A stretch of 64,000 bases of DNA from Biomphalaria glabrata (Eukaryota > Mollusca > Gastropoda > Planorbidae), in NCBI RefSeq assembly GCF_947242115.1, contig NC_074713.1:7499501-7563500 (forward strand), written 5' to 3'. The stretch's first letter is position 1, and each line of letters opens with the position of its first letter. Positions 37,001-47,300 of the stretch are shown in pieces. The notes under the pieces were generated by a model. The model made no database searches and was not told the DNA's origin. It worked only from the letters and a program-made list of their open reading frames with translations. The position numbers and the translations under genes were made by a program.

Positions 37001-38698
37001 AGGCTATTTCTCTACATTTCTTATTTAAAATCTAGATAAAAGTAATATAATACAGTGTGAAATATACTTTCAATACTGTATAAATAGCAGAGTATCTATA
37101 CAGTTTTGATCCTTTACAATGTTCCAATATGCAACTATGATCAGAATTTTAAAGGCCGAAATTGTAACCCCTTCCTATCAATGTGTAACTGGATGTTACA
37201 TTAGATCAGTGATTCCCAAACTTTTTTGTCTCATAGACCCCTTGGACGTCTTCATAGACCCCTGGGGGTCCATACAGACCACTTTGTGAATCACTGCATT
37301 AGATGTAACTTTTAATATTGGCATTGCATTGTTCAGCAAATGTTCTTGGAAAATATAACATTCTAAATGATTTCTCAATCAATTTCATTATTTTTGCTAA
37401 AAGTAATTATTTTATTGCTAAAAAAAATCTTCTCTAGATGCTATCAGAAAGTGTAGGTCTAGTTGAAAGTGACTCCATTGCACAAGATAAAAACTCTGAA
37501 GCAATGAAGTCCATGGCCAAGAAACAGACAATTACAAGTAATCTAAAACAGAATCATACAGTGAGTATTGTAAAAACCACTTACTGGACTCTTAATGCTG
37601 TCATTATGCACCACCTAAGTCAATATCAGAATTAATTAAAATATTTATGCAGTAGGTAAAGTTAAATGTTATATTGTTAAAAAAAAAACATTAGCTGTAC
37701 GTGTGTGGGGTCAAAAGTAGGTTTTGATATGTCTGTTGAAATAACCAGTATTGATCAAGTCCATGCTGTGGGCTGTACCATAATATACCCAGTTCCTGAT
37801 TGGATTTTATATCAGCATTAACTGTCCAGTGCTGTGGTCTCTAAAACTCTATATTATGAAGTGCTGTGGGATCAATATTTCCCCAGCTCATTCTGTAGGC
37901 TATACACCAGTTCAATACCATGTGAGATACTTTTTTTTCTCTGTCTGTGATTAGCTGTGGTATAAATGTACATTTCTTTTGCTATTATTGTAATGTTTTG
38001 TGTAATGCACAATAGTTAGATAAAATTCCTCCAATGATACTAAAGAAATATTAATATTATTATTAGAAACATGCATACTTTTCTTTCCTCATGTGAAGAT
38101 GTTTTTTTTTAAATTTTTATTCAAACAGATCATACCACCTGCAGTGGAATATATAAGCCCACAGGTACAACCAGTGAATGTTTTACATGAGTCAGCTATT
38201 ACAAACGCAAACTGTAGTTTATCCAGCAAAACTGTAGCTCATCAAAATGTTGCAGAAGCTTATTATCATCACTATCCCTATAGTCATGTCACCAACAGTA
38301 GTCAACCAAATCTTCCCCATGCTGAAGCTATATTGCCTGACTACACCTCATTGATCAATAAAATAGCAGACGCCAGTAGATTTTTGAGAAGCATTACAGT
38401 GAAGGCAAAAAACAAACAACTTTCGTCACAGAAGGCATCCTTTCAACTTATAGATCAGTTCGCAGATAATTTCAAGGATGTAGAATTCAATTATAAGAAT
38501 GAACAACAAAATTATGACATTATGTTTTCAAAGTTGTCTAAACTTGATAAAACAAAACATCGGAGAAACTTTACAAAATTGAAACATTTATTTTGTGATT
38601 TAAAAAATAGATACCTGCAATTGAATAAGTCAATAAGTGAGAGAAAAATGAAATTAAATTCTACTGACAATCAATGCTGGATGGAAAAGAAACAGTGA
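22005..38698 (+). CDS. Giant lysine-rich repeat protein with WEGESG head and duplicated tail; unrecognised family
   Basis: Coding exons: 22005-22412, 23016-23207, 23982-24134, 25141-25221, 26674-31890, 34261-34437, 34709-34852, 34963-35121, 36440-36982, 37438-37560, 38129-38698. Each is a multiple of three and every intron is phase 0, giving about 2,588 residues. Residues 1-136 hold NVWEGESGLMEHVLSDFPLP and CVIDLHDE. Exon 2 has DVIEISDDS, a SUMO-interaction-like motif. The 5.2-kb exon (residues 279-2017) holds three fields of 11-residue charged repeats, probably disordered. The last exons carry two related helical modules, LPDFTALINKMTDAKQFL (about 2253) and LPDYTSLINKIADASRFL (about 2468). 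An acceptor at 21999-22000 implies an upstream non-coding exon. The basic composition (KKKKKSQEKK, KKRKLQ-like runs) suggests a nuclear protein. I do not recognise the family; the exon chain is a prediction. Confidence 0.75.
23684..23835 (-). mobile_element. tRNA-derived SINE, family C
   Basis: Shares a body (gagaaagtttccatgttgcct, aaacacaactcag) and a tRNA-like 5' part with 44104-44280 and 49975-50140. It is in an intron of the giant-repeat gene. Confidence 0.6.
24370..24399 (+). other. Possible alternative terminal exon of the giant-repeat gene
   Basis: A long T tract and AG end at 24369. In the same phase 0 the next codons read DFIILK and stop at 24388-24390, with AATAAA at 24394 and another near 24525. 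If used, it would end the protein at about 257 residues and skip the whole repeat field. This is speculative. Confidence 0.25.
25424..25596 (-). mobile_element. tRNA-derived SINE, family B
   Basis: The reversed head reads ATGGCTGCCTGGTCATGTGG; the body includes gtcttcctgcgggaagtttg. It is intronic. Confidence 0.75.
25605..26045 (+). repeat. Dispersed repeat, family E
   Basis: Similar to 40612-40880: shared gttgcaaccctccaattttg / gttgcgacctgcttattttt, then cacatttgatgcagacaaag and a tctcaaatgtttctccagc block. It is of unknown class, probably a LINE-derived 3' UTR. Confidence 0.5.
26138..26400 (-). mobile_element. tRNA-derived SINE, family A (full length)
   Basis: Runs from gaccttgcgatctatagggc to the reversed tRNA head (aagccaagtgctttacagct, cagccactgc). 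The box A/box B spacing is tRNA-like. It lies about 270 bases upstream of the giant exon. Confidence 0.8.
26923..27384 (+). repeat. Coding repeat field 1: NTDDVRQSKSE, 33-bp unit
   Basis: About 15 head-to-tail 11-residue units with consensus NTDDVRQSKSE and variants ending TKCK or SRRE. Units are nearly identical at DNA level, which indicates recent expansion. The field covers residues about 362-515 of the giant-repeat protein. Confidence 0.9.
28792..30430 (+). repeat. Coding repeat field 2: KPKDKDTEVVK, 33-bp and 24-bp units
   Basis: Several dozen units of the 11-residue KPKDKDTEVVK, mixed with an 8-residue form (KDTEVVKK) that lacks one KDK. Regular substitutions recur in blocks: EEV for EVV, VIKK for VVKK, VMKP for VKKP, DVEVV for DTEVV. 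This suggests higher-order duplication of groups of units. The composition is almost charge-balanced (many K, D, E) with proline, so disorder is more likely than a coiled coil. Confidence 0.95.
31195..31850 (+). repeat. Coding repeat field 3: KNKETEEAKKP, 33-bp unit
   Basis: Eleven-residue units with consensus KNKETEEAKKP. They are more diverged towards the start and nearly identical at about 31570-31710. The field shares its register and length with field 2, so both probably come from one ancestral 11-mer. Confidence 0.85.
32210..32830 (-). mobile_element. LINE 3' UTR fragment
   Basis: The left end catttgtccattgtggttcg and gatgaccacttttgtcatcc match the tail of the RTE-like LINE at 15428. 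The remainder has no coding similarity that I can see, so the right boundary is uncertain. It is in the intron after the giant exon. Confidence 0.5.
32915..33175 (-). mobile_element. tRNA-derived SINE, family A (best copy)
   Basis: On the minus strand it starts GGCACAGTGGCTGAGCGG (box A region) and carries GGGGTTCGAATCC (box B), as in a tRNA-derived RNA polymerase III promoter. The body follows (ctgggatttttaatttcagg, tgacattagttggggaaaag) and ends in ctataga ccacaag. It is the most tRNA-like copy in the window. Confidence 0.85.
33490..33640 (+). mobile_element. SINE family A, partial
   Basis: Only the 3' half is kept: gggcagttggttgttgtctt, gataccctcattaaccatca, then cagatgagcgtctgcccc. The tRNA head is missing. 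Confidence 0.6.
33834..34050 (+). repeat. About 53-bp tandem repeat, four to five copies
   Basis: The unit contains tggtcatattacataagtaa and ctattaagctactctttt. The middle copies are nearly identical and the end copies are diverged. It is in the intron before exon 34261-34437. Confidence 0.85.
36228..36345 (+). repeat. Dispersed repeat, family F
   Basis: Shares aaggcttgtctttgagtc, agaagatta and gacctacatactttccca with 46233-46330 in the same orientation. Class unknown. Confidence 0.5.
37207..37296. mobile_element. 90-bp hAT-type mini-element
   Basis: The ends are CAGTGATTCCCAAAC and, at the right, GTGAATCACTG (imperfect inverted repeats). A perfect 8-bp duplication, cattagat, flanks it at 37199-37206 and 37297-37304, as expected for hAT insertion. 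It has no coding capacity and sits in the intron between the two tail modules. Confidence 0.85.
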
Positions 38699-38700
38699 AA

Positions 38701-38706
38701 AATAAA
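38701..38706 (+). promoter_or_regulatory. Polyadenylation signal of the giant-repeat gene
   Basis: AATAAA begins two bases after the TGA stop (38696-38698). If it is the used signal, the 3' UTR is only about 20-30 bases. Confidence 0.5.
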
Positions 38707-39339
38707 GTAACAATATTGTTCATTTTAAAATCAGATTGACTTTTTGTTTTTCTTATAAATGATATAGTTTATAAATGTATTTTTTTTGCTTTAAGCTACA
38801 AAACTTTGTAGTTTTGTCGTAATTAATTAATTTTGTTTTAGACTGAAAATGTAATAAGCTAAGGGCAGCAAACTAACAATATATATAACTTTCTTTTTTA
38901 TAAGCACTTGAATAGCTCAGTGGCTAGCATGTCTACCTTCCACCACTTGTTTCATGTTAATTTCTACATCGACTATAAAATCTTGATACACTAGATCCTT
39001 AAAGCCTCTTAAATACAGGTTTTCTACTATATATAAACATTTAAAATATGATAAATAATTTTAAAAAAAACAAAGCTTATATTAAGCATGGGGGGGGGGG
39101 GGGGGAGAGAGAAAAAAGGAAATTTTTGGGTGAAGGTTACCATGATAACTTTTTAAATGCATTTTATAAAAAAAAGAATTCCAGCTTGAGGGCTCAAGCC
39201 TCCTATCTATTGTTAGTTTCAAACTAATAAGCAATGAACTTATTCTCTACACAAAGTATAAAGGGGACTAATTCAACTTATACTGTCACATCTGTAAAGT
39301 ACAATTTCTTTCCCTTGTTCCAAACAAAATGATAAAGTT

Positions 39340-39775
39340 AATTAAGAGTGGGAGAACAAACTCACAAAGAAACCATTGAACTCTATCCAGAAGAAATGAA
39401 GAAACTAATAGTAAATAAAATAAATGAGAAATGGACAAGCTCTCATCCGAATCACAAGAAAGATGATGCTTACTATAAGCTATCCCAACAAGATCAACAT
39501 CTAATCTTTCGACTCAGGACGGACACAACAGATTGAGACAATGAATGTTCCATAAGCTCAAAATTTAAACCAGTGAAATATGCCCATGTGGAATGTCACC
39601 AGAAAACGCTGACCATGTCTTTCAAAACTATTCTCTTTACCATGAGGCCCGTACAAGACAGTGGCCCCAAACACCCCAATAGAAAAAAAACTATATGGAG
39701 AGCTCCTGAATTTGGAAACCACTACACAGTTCATCTCACATATTGGTCTAGTCATCTGAACTCTCCAACATAAAA
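39340..39775 (+). mobile_element. LINE C-terminal (RNase H-side) fragment
   Basis: Frames read DDAYYKLSQQDQHLIFRLRT and then SKFKPVKYAHVECHQKT. This resembles the YxxLxRxxQxxIFRLRTGHxxL...C.CG end of non-LTR retrotransposon proteins. Stops and frame changes show it is dead. Confidence 0.6.
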
Positions 39776-40460
39776 ATGAGAAGAAGAAGTAAATTAACTA
39801 ATTGGTTAATTTTTTTAATTGATTCTTCTTTTCTCAAGTGCAAGAAATAATTATGCAAAGATTCAACTTGATCTGACAAATGTGTGTGGGAGAAATAATG
39901 TAAAATAGTCTTACATATTGCCACATCACAATAATGTATCAATTTTGTCTCTATTACCCCTGAATAAAATTTACCTTAAAATATTCCAATCTGACGGGAC
40001 TGAAAGCAAGAAGAACACTTGATCAGGAATTTGGTGTTGTTAAACTACTGTTTGGATGTTTGATACAGATAAGACAAAATTCTTTTCTCTTCTGAAGGCT
40101 GCTTTGTAAAACACAAGAGCCAGCAGGCCACAGACTTGATCTCTAAACATATAATTTACTCCTCACTTTTAAGATTAAAATAATTATCTTATTATAATTA
40201 ATATTGTTGTAATCCTTCCTTGCACCAGTGCTTGTGGTGCATAGGAGCGCACTATTGAACAAGAACAGGAAAACTCTGGGATAGAAGAAAGATCATACCG
40301 GTATATCAAGAGATTACGAAGTCGGAATTGTTTGGAACTAAGGAACCATCTTTTGTGCTGCCTGAAGACTAGTGGGGACCATGATCAGGTTTGCCGGGGA
40401 AAGGGCTCTAAATGTAGAAAGCTGTTATGTGTTAGTTTTGGTGAATAAACATATTTATTT

Positions 40461-40558
40461 ACTGTAGAGGGTGTCATGTGACCAGCGCAACCATTAACCA
40501 TAGGCCTTTACATCATCTGCCCTATACACCATAAGGTCTGAAAAGGAACTTTACTACT
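40461..40558 (+). mobile_element. SINE family A, 3' fragment
   Basis: Contains gagggtgtcatgtgaccagc and acatcatctgccctatacac followed by aaggtctgaaaaggaacttt. The 5' half is absent. Confidence 0.6.
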
Positions 40559-40611
40559 ACTACTTACCGTAGAACTTCGTTGAGTTGCCTGCTATAGATT
40601 TACTTACTACA

Positions 40612-40880
40612 ATATAAAGGTAATGTCTTCAATCCTAAAGATTGAGTGGTGTTTCACATGGCCACTCAAAACCAGTTGCGACCTGCTTATTTTTCCACAT
40701 CTGATGTAGACAAAGCATCTGTTGGTGGTCTATTAAAAGTTTTTTTTTACGTCTACGCCTGTCTTCTACAAGGGTTTATCTGTAGGCCTCAAATGTGTGT
40801 CCTGCGGCCTTCGTGAGAGCTCTCCAACTGCCTCTTTCAGAGTCCATCTGCTGCCAGCTACTGTAGATAACTTCAGCACA
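40612..40880 (+). repeat. Dispersed repeat, family E
   Basis: Related to 25605-26045, with ccacatctgatgtagacaaa, cctgtcttctacaagg and ctctttcagagtccatctgc in the same order. Confidence 0.5.
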
Positions 40881-41218
40881 TTACCAACTTAGTGTTTGCA
40901 TCAGTATTACATTTAGCTTACATAGATTTCTATACACATCAGTAAACCATAAGCCTATTTTGTGTTGTTTTTTTTTTTTTTTTTTTGTTAGTAGCTGATG
41001 AAGGCCTTGTGGCCTAAACATTATTTATTTTTACTTGGTCCGGCAGGGTTACGTTTATAGTAGTTTCTACACATGCTATTTTTACATGCCTATTAATAAT
41101 GTTTTTTTTTTGTTTTTTTTTAATACCGGTACCAAGACTGTTTGCTTAAGTGTACAAAATTGTATCAAACGCTTAGTAACAAATTAAGTAGGAAAAAAAG
41201 CAAATATATTTATAGTGT

Positions 41219-41224
41219 TTTATT
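41219..41224 (-). promoter_or_regulatory. EXO1 polyadenylation signal
   Basis: AATAAA on the minus strand, about 170 bases past the EXO1 stop codon. Confidence 0.55.
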
Positions 41225-41391
41225 TAGTGCGCTGCACCAATTACAATAGATAAAATCAATAATGAAATAAAACAAGAGACATAATTTATGTTAAATAAAA
41301 AGTACATAGTTTATGTTACAAGTCAAAACAATGAAACACAATTTATCTTTAAAATATTTCATAAAATAATTTTTTTTTTAATTTAATTTTG

Positions 41392-44300
41392 CTACAGGTA
41401 AAGTTTTCTCTGAACTTTTGTCACTTCCAGTAGATCTGCAGTATTGTTTGGAGTTAGGTCCTCATTGTCAGAGATGTCATCATTGCATGTTAGGGTTGAT
41501 TCTTTACTACTGCTTTGAGATTCACTGTTCAATAAAAAATACTTACGTTAAAATGTAACATAAAATGAAATCAACATATTGTGTATAAACTTACTGGCTG
41601 TCTGACATTAATTAGGGAACATTTAAGGATTGTTTGGAGGTGCAGTAGCTGATTGGTAAAGCACTTCTAGGGGTCCCAAGTTCAAATCCTGGTGAAGACT
41701 TGGATTTCTATTTTGGGATCTTTATGGTGCCTCTCCACCCAGCTCTAATGGGTACCTGACATTAGTTGGGGAAAACTAAAAGGGGTTGGTCATTGTGCTG
41801 GCCGCTGACACCCTAGTAACCCTGAGCCAGAGAAAAAGATAACTTTTACATCATCTGCCTCAATAGATCACATGGTCTGAAAGGGGAACTTGACTTTTAC
41901 TTTACTTTTTTTTAAAACAATATCTCTATTCAAGTCACAACTTCTTGGAACCCAGACATGGATCTCAAAAACGGCTTCAACTATTATCCTAGAAATTTAA
42001 CGGTTGATGTATAATTGCTGGGAAAATCTGTAGTTTGACCATTATAATCTTTCAAAGTAAAACAAATATATATAAACTTGGGTAGAGAACATGGTCTAGA
42101 ACTAGATCCAACATCAGTTTTGTAAGGACTAAGGCAATCGGGAATTTCCGAATATAAGCATTATTGATTCAAGCCTTAAAAAATGTTCCATTGTTTTTTA
42201 TAATCTAACATTTATTAGTTATTTAAGGCCATCTAGCAGAAATTCAGATAAGGAACCAAACCGTAGAACAAGTGCAAGAATAGGCACAACCATCAACAAC
42301 AAACTGAAATGGAGTGAACACTGTCAAAACCTTTACACCAAAATTCACCAACGACTTTTCTATCTTAGAAAGCTAAGGAAATTTAACATCGACAAAACAA
42401 TCATTAAACTTTTATACAGCAACCATCGGCAGTCTAATTAACTTTGCCATCACCTGCTGGTAAGGTAACACTTCACAGGCACAAAGACTTAGACTAAATA
42501 GACTAATTAAAAAAGCATCATATGTCACTCGAACACAGCTACCATCTCTTGAAGAGCTTTTTCATGAAAGATGCCTTTCCAAAACACTCATTATTCTTAA
42601 AGATAACATGCACCCATTAAACCACTGTTACATCAGACCTGAACGAAGTGGTCGTCTCCTTTCCATTAGAACTAAAACAGAAAGATTTTAAAACTCCTTC
42701 ATCCCACTTTCGGTCAGAGTGTTACAAGATCAGCTGTCATCATCGAGAAGTTCATAGCAGTCTAATTTATTAAGCACTGGCTGTGAGTGTGTGTTTCATG
42801 TGTGAATGTTGTTCGTATTTGCATCTATATTGTTATTGTACAGTAGTTACGCTGAGGTTGTCAATTGTAGTCAAACTGAATTTCCATTTGATTGGATCAA
42901 TAAAAATTATCTTATATAAATCTTATTTAGAGAAAATCAATCACTCTTTAAGTTGTATGAAGGAGTTATTGTCTTTTTAACAAAGTATTTTTAATGTTTT
43001 TCTTGTTTACTTAAAGATTGTTGAGAAAGCCACATGACACCCTCATTTATCAGTGGCCTTACAAACAAGTGAACTTGATTAATCATCTGATTATAAGCCT
43101 AAGTCTTCCTGATTGTTTATGCAAAGGAAGAACAATAATAACCTTTACAGTAATATATGATATTAAAGAGTTATTTATTTGCACAAGTTTTATATACCAG
43201 GAAATATTTAGATCTATCACATTTTATAAATCCACCTTTCTCTAGTGAAGGGAATATAGAAGGCATGATTTACCTAAAGGTAACACAAGTTATATCTTAG
43301 GGCTCCCCCCCCCCCCCTGAAAAAAAAAGAAATATGTAGCACAGACACATAGTTTCTGGACTTACTAAAGGCCTCATATCTCAAAAAGCTTAGGGCCTTT
43401 TCAAATGGAACTACAACACTGGGGATATACCACTATATTTATGTTGTATGAACAAAAGAGATCTAAGTCCTGGTAGAGACAAAAAAATTTAAACAATAAA
43501 TGTCAAAATATTCTTACATTCCCACAACCAGAAATTAGTTTAGCAAAAATGCTTGGCTTTTGAGCTGGCAACAGAACAAGCATGTTATAAGTAAACCTTG
43601 ACATTGGGAATGACTGAGCTTGACTTACAACTCAGTGAAAACCTTTAGAACTTCAAGTGAATGCATAAACTGACATGGTTTTTTATAAGTTATAGCTAAA
43701 GTAAGCCTACATTAATTATACATTCACCTTGTTTTGCTGTATTGAAATTTGCACATCAAGTCTTTAATAGACATTTGCTGAGCCATTTTTGCTGTTGTTT
43801 TAGTTGTGGTTTTAGCTTGTTTCTTTTTACGAGACAATCCAGGCACTCTACATTTAGCCAAACCTAGAGATCATTGAAATATGTGACGAAAATTAAGTCA
43901 TCATAATGGTGAAGGGTAAACAAATTTTTTATAGAATAAATAATACAATCAGGCAGTTATATCAATACAAGGCATTATCATTATGATAAGCAGTTGTTTT
44001 TTTTATTACAATAATAACAAACCTGATTTCTCAGAGAGTTGGGTTTTCTTGTGTGTCTGAAAAGATACAAATACACTTGTATTATTATAACTTATGTAAA
44101 GCATGTCTAGTAGGGTGAGATGGTATTTGGAAGAAGGTTTTCGTCCTGCCAATAGGTGTCAAAACAAACACAACTCAAGTAAAATTTCAAATTAAAAATA
44201 TCTGGTCTACCATTTGAATTGAACTGAATCCCTCTCAGTCTAGTGATTTATGCCACTCAGCCACATGTTCAATGAAATCCATAATTCTTCTAGATTTTAT

Positions 44301-47300
44301 GGAAATACTTGCATTACAGAGATACACACTGCAGTAACATACCGTTTTGAACAGCTGAAATTTTGTGCTACAATAATGACAGTGCATTGTGTCCATGGAT
44401 TTATTTAGACCTATCATTACATATTACATACATCATTAAAAATATCTGGTCTACCATTCGAATTGAACTGAATCCCTCTCAGTCTAGTGATTTATGCCAC
44501 CCAGCCACATGTTCAATGAAATCCTTAATTCTTCTAGATTTTATGGAAATACTTGCATTACAGAGATACACACTGCAGTAACATACCGTTTTGAACAGCT
44601 GAAATTTTGTGCTACAATAATGACAGTGCATTGTGTCCATGGATTTATTTAGACCTATCATTACATTACATATAGGTTCAACCAGAAGTAGACAACACAC
44701 ACTTAATAGTATATCAAAGAAAACTATATACAAAACTATCATAAGATCAGTAGCCATTAATGTAAGTCAGACTTGGACACTGACAGAAACAACTGAAAAT
44801 CTGCTAACTACTTTGGAAAGGAAAATACTTAGAAAAAATATATGGTGCTATATAAGATGAAACTGAATAAAGGACACACACTAACCAGGAGATATACCAA
44901 TTATATGAAGATCCCTCTATAGTGACATAAATAAAAACAACTGATTACATTGGGAAGGTCACCTCAAAAGAATGTCAGAGAATACAGGAGCGAAAATAGT
45001 ATACCAGCAAAAACCAAAAGGCAGGCACCCCAAAGGCAGACCATGAATATCATGGCTTGATGATGTAGAAGCAGATCTACAACAACTTTGAGTTTGGACA
45101 TGGAGACAAAAAGCTCAGTAGAATTCTGAATAGAAAAATGTGTTACCACTGGGATGAATGGATAACATACTTTCATTCAAATGAGAAGACTAATACAGAA
45201 CAACAACAGAAACAGATGTCCACTTTAAAGATTGATATTTAATTACTAGCATCCAGTTAATGTTTGTCCAATAATATTTCTGTATGGTCATCTTGTTAAC
45301 TGGTACGAGTTTTATTTGTTTGTTTTTTCCACCATTACTTTATATTACATAAATCAAAGTCAATACAATCTTTAACAATGATGAATCAAGATTATGACAT
45401 GTCTTCTATTTAGATAACCAAATAGATGTCATACTCTCAGTACAGGTAAACCTTTATCTTAAAATCCAACACAATAATTAGGGAATCAAGCAATGTTAAA
45501 AAAACAACCTATGTCAACAAAACTAAGTTTTCACCTTGTCGTCTTGTGTGAGATCAATAACATCTGAAGCACTTCCAACAGACGTGCTGGTAACTGAACT
45601 TGTCTGGCTTGATAAATCTTCTGTAGAGCTTGTGTTGTTGAGTGGCTCATTCCTTGTTACTGTCATGGCAAATGTTAAAGTCATAAGTAAAATTCTTTCT
45701 ATTTATCTGGTACCATACATTTTTTGTACAATAATAATAATAAAAAAATACATACAAAATAAAATCAATAACATGGTTACTATTCATATTATATAAAGAT
45801 TTGTCTCTTGGACCCTAGTGATTGAGGACTTAACTGTGTTAAGCATTTTTAAATATTGTAATGTTTCTCACTATTCAGGCTCTCTGCAAATGCGCCATAC
45901 AGAACCACACAGAACTATGCTGTAGTCAACCGGACTGTAATGAACCGTCTTGACTGTGACACCTCCGCTTTTTATATAGGGTCCTAGCTGGCCTTCCAGA
46001 ACCAGATGGAACATCACAGGACCCTTCTGGTTAATAACATGACCACATCCCACATGCCTGGCCTGAGTAGTCATCACTTTAAATGTTTCTTCAAACTTCA
46101 CAGTCAGCTTGTCACGGTTGACCGCTTGTCTAGCGCTGACCTGGGGCGATTTGCATCGGAGATTAATTGCCTTGCTATATATAAGTTCCATTTGCCCAAA
46201 GCTCCAAGTTTTTAGAGGCACCAGATTAACTAAAACAATAAGGCTTGTCTTTGAGTCTGAAGATTAATGAAGAATTCAGTACTTCCGGATGCTATGCAGC
46301 CCCAGCTGTGACCTACATACTTTCCCAGACTTAACTATGATTACAACTAAACCAAAAATGGTATTTAGTTAGAATGAGAAAGTGAATAAGAACTAATCTT
46401 TAAAATAAATGAACTCACCATCTGGAAGCAAATCAAAGCAAATATTTTCACTATCTTGATGACAACTCTCAGAAGTTTCCCTGGAGACAACAGATTTCAA
46501 GTAATCATCGTATGATAGTGACTTAAGTTCTAAGACGTCATCTGAGGCACTCAAAGTGGCTTGAGAACTAACTTCCTTCAAATCACTCACTAGAGGCAAT
46601 CTCTCAGACTTGACAGCTTCAATAAGTGTTTGGTTTTCAAGCAGATTTCTTTTGACAGAGAATGAGTTTGGATCAGATTGATTTGATTTAGACTGAAAAA
46701 ATTTAGACAGTGTTAACAACTTTGGGGTACCAGTATTATTAGTTCCTGTTTTACAATATTTCATTAAGCCTTTACTCATATGAAGCCTATCATTGGATGA
46801 AGCTATGTCTAACTTAACATCTTTTTCCCCAGACTTGGTCAAGTTGGCATTGGCTTTGCTTTGTGACCAACTAAAAGCAGAACTGGAAGAAGATGGTTTC
46901 CCTTTGTTGTTTGTTTGGGAGAAGCTGGACTGAAACCTATTTAAGATTGGCGATTCCCTTGTTTCTTGCTTGGTAGTTTTTTTGTCTGCATCTATACTAG
47001 ATTTACAAGACTGTGAAAATGTAGAAATATTCTTTAAACTTTTAAAAGAGTCTCTTGCACTTAGGAAATTGTTATCCCCATCAGACGGCGAACTCTGAGG
47101 TTTATCATCTGACAGAGTTGTGTCCCCTTCACTTTCTTTCTGTTGTTTTATGGATGCCTTAAACATCTGTTGTAGGGTATTCTTAGCAGGGGACTTGGAA
47201 TTCTTCAACCCTTGTTGTGTCCGTAACAAAGGTGATGTTTTTTTAGCTTGAGTTGTTGCTGAATGACTAGTTTTGTGAAAATATCTGTAACGAAAGAAAT

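Larger units (their letters stand above)
38707..41391. other. Convergent intergenic region
   Basis: Lies between the ends of the giant-repeat gene and EXO1. It holds a LINE C-terminal fragment (39340-39775), a poly-G tract (39092-39105), a partial family A SINE (40461-40558), a family E repeat (40612-40880) and the EXO1 polyadenylation signal. No host gene is seen. Confidence 0.6.

Noticed and set aside
39092-39105. Poly-G tract as a G-quadruplex signal
   Set aside because: Single G runs occur at many points (24180, 32290, 39092, 63280) and look like slippage or assembly-prone homopolymers; no repeated spacing as in a regulatory quadruplex.
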